Below are positions 41,187 to 44,988 of a stretch of DNA of 44,988 bases, in pieces. Location of the stretch: contig JABFXX010000673.1 in the NCBI GenBank assembly GCA_013368795.1, positions 1-44,988 on the forward strand, in the 5' to 3' direction. Positions within the stretch are counted from its first letter, which is position 1. Every line of letters starts with the position of its first letter. Source of the DNA: Kofleriaceae bacterium (lineage in GTDB: Bacteria > Myxococcota_A > Polyangia > Haliangiales > Haliangiaceae). The notes beneath the pieces are model-generated. The model was not told where the DNA came from. It made no database searches and was given only the letters and a program-made list of their open reading frames with translations. A program made the translations under genes and the position numbers.

Positions 41187-41504
41187 TCACAGCAGATCGA
41201 CCCAGACCTCGTCGGCGACGACCGTGATCTTGTAGCGGCGCAGGTGCAGGCCCGGCGCGTGCTCGCAGCGGCCGGTGTCGAGATCGAAGCGATAGCCGTG
41301 GACGCGACACACGAGCTCGCGCTCGTCGAGCTTGCCGTAGTCGACGAGTGACACGTCATCGTGAGGGCACACGCCGGGGAACGCGATCAGCTCGCCGGCG
41401 AGCCGCGTCACCATCACCGGCCACGTCACGCCGTGGACCGCGAAGCCGCGCAGCTCGCCCTCGGCGACATCGCCGGTGGTGCAGACGCGAACGCGCAGGG
41501 CCAT
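41187..41504 (-). CDS. Rieske-type [2Fe-2S] ferredoxin
   Basis: Soluble electron carrier of 105 residues. Cluster ligands are Cys46-x-His48 (GVCPHDDVSL) and Cys66-x-x-His69 (LVCRVHGYRFDL), followed by DTGRCEHAP, the usual arrangement of small NirD/BphA3-like Rieske ferredoxins. The N-terminus VRVCTTGDVAEGELRGFAV forms the first sheet. There is no signal or TM, so it is not the respiratory Rieske subunit. ATG 41504 lies 13 bases after the L,D-transpeptidase stop on the same strand. No partner oxygenase is adjacent, so its redox partner is unknown. Confidence 0.9.
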   Translation of the reverse strand: MALRVRVCTTGDVAEGELRGFAVHGVTWPVMVTRLAGELIAFPGVCPHDDVSLVDYGKLDERELVCRVHGYRFDLDTGRCEHAPGLHLRRYKITVVADEVWVDLL

Positions 41505-41517
41505 CGCGCGATGGTAC

Positions 41518-43335
41518 CTACGGCCGCGCCGGCGCGCTCGCCTTCGGCGGCGTCTTGCGCCGCGACAAGATCTTGCCCTTCGTGACGTCGATGGGAACCG
41601 GCGGATCGAGCTCGTACTGGAAGCCGCGCGAGTCGATCGCGATGCGGAACGAATCGCTGTTGTGGACCACGGTGCGGCGATAGCCGACCGAGAGCTCGCC
41701 GAGCACCGTATGCGTGCGGTGCTGGAGCAAGAAGTCCGCGAGCCGCACCGCGAGCTGGTTGAACAGGCGATGGCAGCCGTGGCTCGTGCCGTTGACGATC
41801 GACGTGACGCTCGACGAGCCGTGCGTGCCGATGCCGTTGTCGTCGAACCGCTCGGTGCCGTCCTTCTTCGTGACGACCTGGACGTGCTCGAGCAGCATCA
41901 TTCCGTATGCGGCGCGCGGGCCCGGGCCGAGCAGCTCGCTCTTCAGCGCCCAGTGGCCGTTGTAGAGGTTCTTGACGAGATCGCGATCGGGCGTCGACTT
42001 CGGCGGCATCCACGCGGGACCTGCGGTCAGCGTCTTCCACACGCGAGGTCCGACGTCGGATTCCTTCCAGCGCTGGACGAGCTGGCCGCTCGGCAAGCGT
42101 TGATCGGCCCAGCCGCCGATCGTCGTCGGCCAGCGCACGAGCGGTCGCTGGATCGCGCCGTCCTGGACGTAGAGGACGAGCGTCGGGCGATGCGCGACCT
42201 TGCGGCGAACCTTCGGCGGCGCGGGGTCGTAGAACACGTCGCCGCGATCGAGCACGGCGGAGAGCTCCATGTGCGGGCTGTAGTAGGCCGGCAGCGGCGG
42301 CAGCGCGATCGCGACGCGCACGCCGGCACCGTACTTGTCGAGGAACGCGAGCGTGCGCGCCGGATCGGTCCAGCCGAGCTGGCGCGCCGCTGCTTCGGTC
42401 GCCGCACCGACGAGATCCGGCGCCGCGTTCGCCATCGGCTTGTGACCGCGCGCCGCGCGCATCGCCGGCGGATCGAGCTCGCGGCCGAGCACGGGCATCG
42501 GTCCGGTGCCCGCGGTGCCGTCCTCGATGAGGCCCGCGGCCTCGACGACTCGCTCGCGGAGGACGCGCAGCGCGAGGCGATAGTCGAGCTCGTGGCTATC
42601 GAGCTGCAGCGCGAGCCGCGTCTCCTTGTCGAGGCGTGCCGTCGGCATCAGGAAGTTGCGGCGCTGGAACGCCTCGACCGCCATGCCCATCCGCCACGTG
42701 AACGTGCCATCGACGTCCTTGTCGGAGAGCCAGCCTTCGCAGTGCAGCCGCTGCTGCGCGGCGACGAGGCCGATCTGGAGCTTGCCGAGCGGTGCGCGGC
42801 GGCGAATCGCGGCGACGCGGTCCTTGTCGTCCTGCGACAGCATGCGCGGGATCGCGAGGACCGGCTTCGGATCGATCGCCGCGTTACACGCATGACGCTC
42901 CTCGTCGGCGAGGCGCGCGCGGACGATCGCGAGCGAGGGAACGACGCCGTACAGCTCGGCGTACGACTCGAGCTTGGCCTGGAGGTCGTCGTCGGCGTTC
43001 TCCTGCGCGAGCTCGAGATAGCGGTCGCGGAACGCCGGCGTCTGGCCGTCTGGCGTCGGCGCGAACAGCGTCGGCGTCCACTGATCGGTCAGGTCGACGA
43101 TCGTCAGGCCCTTCGCCTGGGCATCGGCGACGCAGATCGAGCCCTTCGCCTCGCCGTTCTCGAACAACTCGACCGCGATGCACTCGCCGCTGCTCGTCAG
43201 CTGCGGGATCACCTGCTGCGAGCTCGCGAGCGTCGTCGCGTTGCTCGAGCTGATGGTCCGCGGTCCGGACGACCTCGATCCCGCGCAACCTAGCGCGAGC
43301 GATGTCGCGAACGTGAGGATTGCTACGGCGCGCAC
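41518..43335 (-). CDS. L,D-transpeptidase (YkuD) lipoprotein with peptidoglycan-binding domain
   Basis: Exported lipoprotein of 605 residues from GTG 43335: signal and lipobox TSLALGC (Cys17), then a long N-terminal region without a known domain. A PG_binding-like segment lies at 187-230 (GLVAAQQRLHCEGWLSDKDVDGTF...VEAFQRRN). The YkuD catalytic domain at about 385-570 has the signature GTHGSSS (His505) and SHGCHR (Ser518 to Arg523, catalytic Cys521). It forms 3-3 cross-links in peptidoglycan or attaches proteins to it. The catalytic part follows an unusually long mid-region (235-380). It is divergent from the hydrolase at 43475, with a perfect CTCACGTGAG palindrome in the gap. Confidence 0.9.
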   Translation of the reverse strand: MRAVAILTFATSLALGCAGSRSSGPRTISSSNATTLASSQQVIPQLTSSGECIAVELFENGEAKGSICVADAQAKGLTIVDLTDQWTPTLFAPTPDGQTPAFRDRYLELAQENADDDLQAKLESYAELYGVVPSLAIVRARLADEERHACNAAIDPKPVLAIPRMLSQDDKDRVAAIRRRAPLGKLQIGLVAAQQRLHCEGWLSDKDVDGTFTWRMGMAVEAFQRRNFLMPTARLDKETRLALQLDSHELDYRLALRVLRERVVEAAGLIEDGTAGTGPMPVLGRELDPPAMRAARGHKPMANAAPDLVGAATEAAARQLGWTDPARTLAFLDKYGAGVRVAIALPPLPAYYSPHMELSAVLDRGDVFYDPAPPKVRRKVAHRPTLVLYVQDGAIQRPLVRWPTTIGGWADQRLPSGQLVQRWKESDVGPRVWKTLTAGPAWMPPKSTPDRDLVKNLYNGHWALKSELLGPGPRAAYGMMLLEHVQVVTKKDGTERFDDNGIGTHGSSSVTSIVNGTSHGCHRLFNQLAVRLADFLLQHRTHTVLGELSVGYRRTVVHNSDSFRIAIDSRGFQYELDPPVPIDVTKGKILSRRKTPPKASAPARP

Positions 43336-43388
43336 GTGAAGTCACTGTGCCGTGTCGATCTGCGTCGGGCACGGTACGGAATCGCGTC

Positions 43389-43398
43389 CTCACGTGAG
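43389..43398. promoter_or_regulatory. Perfect 10-bp palindrome CTCACGTGAG in a divergent promoter region
   Basis: It lies in the 139-bp gap between the L,D-transpeptidase start (43335) and the hydrolase start (43475). Its position between two divergent exported-protein genes makes a shared operator plausible. A 10-bp palindrome alone is weak evidence. No clear -10/-35 elements were seen around it. Confidence 0.3.
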
Positions 43399-43474
43399 AG
43401 CGCACATGAGGCTGCACGTCGTGCGAACGCGTCGCATTCGCGCTGCCGGCAACGTTCTTGAATTACCGCGTCGT

Positions 43475-44146
43475 ATGAGCCGTTGGGTGCTCGTTCTGAT
43501 CTGCGCGGCCGTCACATTGCGCGCCGCTGACACGGCGCGCCCGGTGCGCGTGGCATCCGCGACGATCGAGCGAGTTCCCCTGGTCGTCGTACTGCACGGA
43601 GATCGCGAGGACGCCGAGGACAGCGAACGCCGCTGGCGCGACGCCGTCGAGGCGCGCGGCTGGGAGCTGCTCGCGCTCGAGTGCCCGAAGGATCTCGGCT
43701 GTCGCGGTGGCTCCTGGTATCGCTGGGACGGCGATCCCGAGTGGGTGCGCGAGCGCGTCCTCGAGGTCACGCGCGAGCAGCCGATCGACATGTCGAGGAT
43801 CTTCCTCGTCGGCTGGTCCGGTGGCGCGACGTACATCGGCAAGCATCTGCAGAGCTGGCCACCGCTGTTCGCGGCCACCGTGATCCACGGCGGTGGCGTG
43901 CCGCCCGTCGCCGACGACTGCCTCGACCAACCGTTCCCGGCGTACTTCCTCGTCGGCGACAAGAACCCGGCGCACGGCGCGGCGAAGCGCCTTCGCGCGT
44001 ACTTCGAGACATGCGACCAGGAGAACGTATGGGATCTCGTGCCCGGCGCGAACCACGCCAAGGAAGACGCGGCGCTCACCGCCGAGAAGGCCGACGAGAT
44101 CCTGAGCTGGCTCGCCCATCATCCGCGCGCGCTGGAGACCTCGTAG
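43475..44146 (+). CDS. Secreted alpha/beta-hydrolase (esterase/PHB-depolymerase-like)
   Basis: Protein of 223 residues. ATG 43475 begins a signal peptide (MSRWVLVLICAAVTLRAADT). The hydrolase core has VPLVVVLHGDRED (oxyanion region), nucleophile in GWSGGATYIGK (GxSxG), acid in FLVGDKNPAH, and His in PGANHAKEDA. Two Cys near the front (ECPKDLGC) and two later (DDC, ETC) may form disulfides in the periplasm. The fold resembles feruloyl-esterase/PHB-depolymerase-like lipases; the substrate is unknown. An upstream ATG at 43352 would prepend 41 Arg/His-rich residues and destroy the signal peptide, so it was rejected. The next gene starts 72 bp downstream. Confidence 0.82.
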   Translation: MSRWVLVLICAAVTLRAADTARPVRVASATIERVPLVVVLHGDREDAEDSERRWRDAVEARGWELLALECPKDLGCRGGSWYRWDGDPEWVRERVLEVTREQPIDMSRIFLVGWSGGATYIGKHLQSWPPLFAATVIHGGGVPPVADDCLDQPFPAYFLVGDKNPAHGAAKRLRAYFETCDQENVWDLVPGANHAKEDAALTAEKADEILSWLAHHPRALETS

Positions 44147-44218
44147 CGGGCGGCAGCGCACGTCGCACGAGGCGCGCGCACGCTTGTCGGCGCGCGGCGA
44201 TGGTGCTCCGATCTAGGT

Positions 44219-44988
44219 ATGCGTTGGGATCGCGGCTATCACAGCTCGGACGTCGAGGATCGGCGCGGCGAGCAGTTCTCCGGCGGTGGCCTGGGCGGTG
44301 GCGGCGCCGGCGCGTTCGCGTTGATCCGCCTGCTCAGCATGTTCGGCTGGAAGGGCATGCTCGTCGGCCTCGTCCTCGCCGCGGTCCTCGCCGGCACCGG
44401 CGTGTGCGGTCAGGGCATGAGCTGTCTCGGCGGCGAACAGCCGTCGCAGACGACCTCGAGCCGCTCGAGCAAGCCCGCGACCAGCACGCCGGCGGAAGAA
44501 GAGGCCGTGCAGTTCGTCAGCTACGTGTTCGACGACGTGCAGAAGACGTGGGCGAACACGCTCGACGGCTACTCGCCGGCGAAGATGGTCCTGTTCCGCC
44601 GCGGCATCCGCTCGGGCTGCGGCACCGCGACGACTGCGGTCGGGCCGTTCTATTGCCCGAACGATCACCGGGTCTACATCGACCTCTCGTTCTACGACGA
44701 GCTGCGCGAGCGGTTCGGCGCGCCCGGCGACTTCGCGCAGGCGTACGTGATCGCGCACGAGGTCGGCCACCACGTCCAGAACCTGCGCGACAAGCTGGGC
44801 GGCGGCAGCCGGCGCCCGAACGATCAGATCGCCGTCGAGCTCCAGGCGGACTGCCTCGCCGGTGCGTGGGGCCGAGATGCCGAGCGGCGCGGCCTGCTCG
44901 AGATGGGCGACGTCGACGAGGCGCTGAACGCGGCGGCCGCGATCGGCGACGACACGCTGCAGAAGAAGGCGCAGGGCTACGTGCAACC
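44219..44988 (+). CDS. YpfJ-type neutral zinc metallopeptidase, partial at window edge
   Basis: From ATG 44219 the frame stays open to the right edge (256 codons seen): MRWDRGYHSSDVEDRRG, a Gly-rich stretch (SGGGLGGGGAG), one TM helix (GMLVGLVLAAVLAGTGVCG), then the peptidase domain. It contains WANTLDGYSPAKMVLFR, SGCGTATTAVGPFYCPND, VYIDLSFYDEL and the zinc motif AHEVGHH (HExxH) followed by ELQADCLAGAW (third-ligand Glu region). This is the full pattern of the YpfJ/KPN_02809 family of membrane-anchored neutral zinc peptidases. Only the last part of the protein is missing. The physiological substrate is unknown. Confidence 0.9.
   Translation, partial: MRWDRGYHSSDVEDRRGEQFSGGGLGGGGAGAFALIRLLSMFGWKGMLVGLVLAAVLAGTGVCGQGMSCLGGEQPSQTTSSRSSKPATSTPAEEEAVQFVSYVFDDVQKTWANTLDGYSPAKMVLFRRGIRSGCGTATTAVGPFYCPNDHRVYIDLSFYDELRERFGAPGDFAQAYVIAHEVGHHVQNLRDKLGGGSRRPNDQIAVELQADCLAGAWGRDAERRGLLEMGDVDEALNAAAAIGDDTLQKKAQGYVQ

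Noticed and set aside
39240..41351. A 703-codon plus-strand frame crossing the lipase and the repeat interval, including His-rich stretches such as HGHGHDHGLDH
   Set aside because: It is out of frame with the clear lipase, crosses the Rieske gene antisense and lacks any domain. The His-rich text comes from the GATCACGG-type repeats.

Overview
The window is GC-rich chromosomal DNA with densely packed genes. It most likely comes from a member of the Myxococcota (Polyangia/Kofleriaceae-like). Reasons: two secreted proteins end in a Cys + hydrophobic segment + Arg-cluster tail of the MYXO-CTERM type, an alternative complex III (ACIII) operon is fused to a caa3-type oxidase operon, and there is a cluster of REC-first hybrid histidine kinases plus a giant poly-HAMP kinase. 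This assignment is inference; no rRNA or tRNA gene was recognised.

Layout. (1) 1-12249, all minus strand: a TyrA fusion (cut by the window edge), a heme-oxygenase-like protein, a methyltransferase, two tandem beta-propeller surface proteins, a 2-oxoglutarate/Fe(II) oxygenase, a GIY-YIG protein, a TerB-PPP phosphatase, a YdcF-like protein, an M28 peptidase and an unknown membrane protein. Many junctions are 4-nt ATGA/GTGA overlaps. (2) 12372-13091 plus: a cell-wall amidase. (3) 13088-24352: a two-component signalling island with five histidine kinases (all with a REC domain) and three stand-alone receivers, and no DNA-binding or GGDEF output domain. (4) 24354-38876 minus: an uninterrupted respiratory operon transcribed ActA-ActB-ActC-ActDE(fused)-ActF-unknown TM protein-SCO-CoxB-CoxA-CoxC-CoxD. 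(5) 39101-44988: a small lipoprotein, a lipase, about 0.7 kb of repeat-bearing DNA, a Rieske ferredoxin, an L,D-transpeptidase lipoprotein, a secreted esterase-like hydrolase and a YpfJ-type zinc peptidase (cut by the window edge).

How it works together. The respiratory operon encodes a complete quinol-to-oxygen chain: ACIII oxidises quinol and passes electrons through its haem subunits to the cytochrome-c-tailed CoxB and the type-A2 CoxA, while SCO loads CuA. Three features are unusual. CoxC carries an extra periplasmic segment of about 220 residues with eight cysteines. ActD and ActE are one polypeptide. An unrecognised single-TM Pro/Ala-rich protein sits between ActF and SCO.

The signalling island looks like a phosphorelay hub whose output must lie elsewhere. 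The most puzzling non-coding stretch is 40441-41186. It holds an imperfect 80-bp inverted repeat and diverged copies of the 3' end of the neighbouring Rieske gene.
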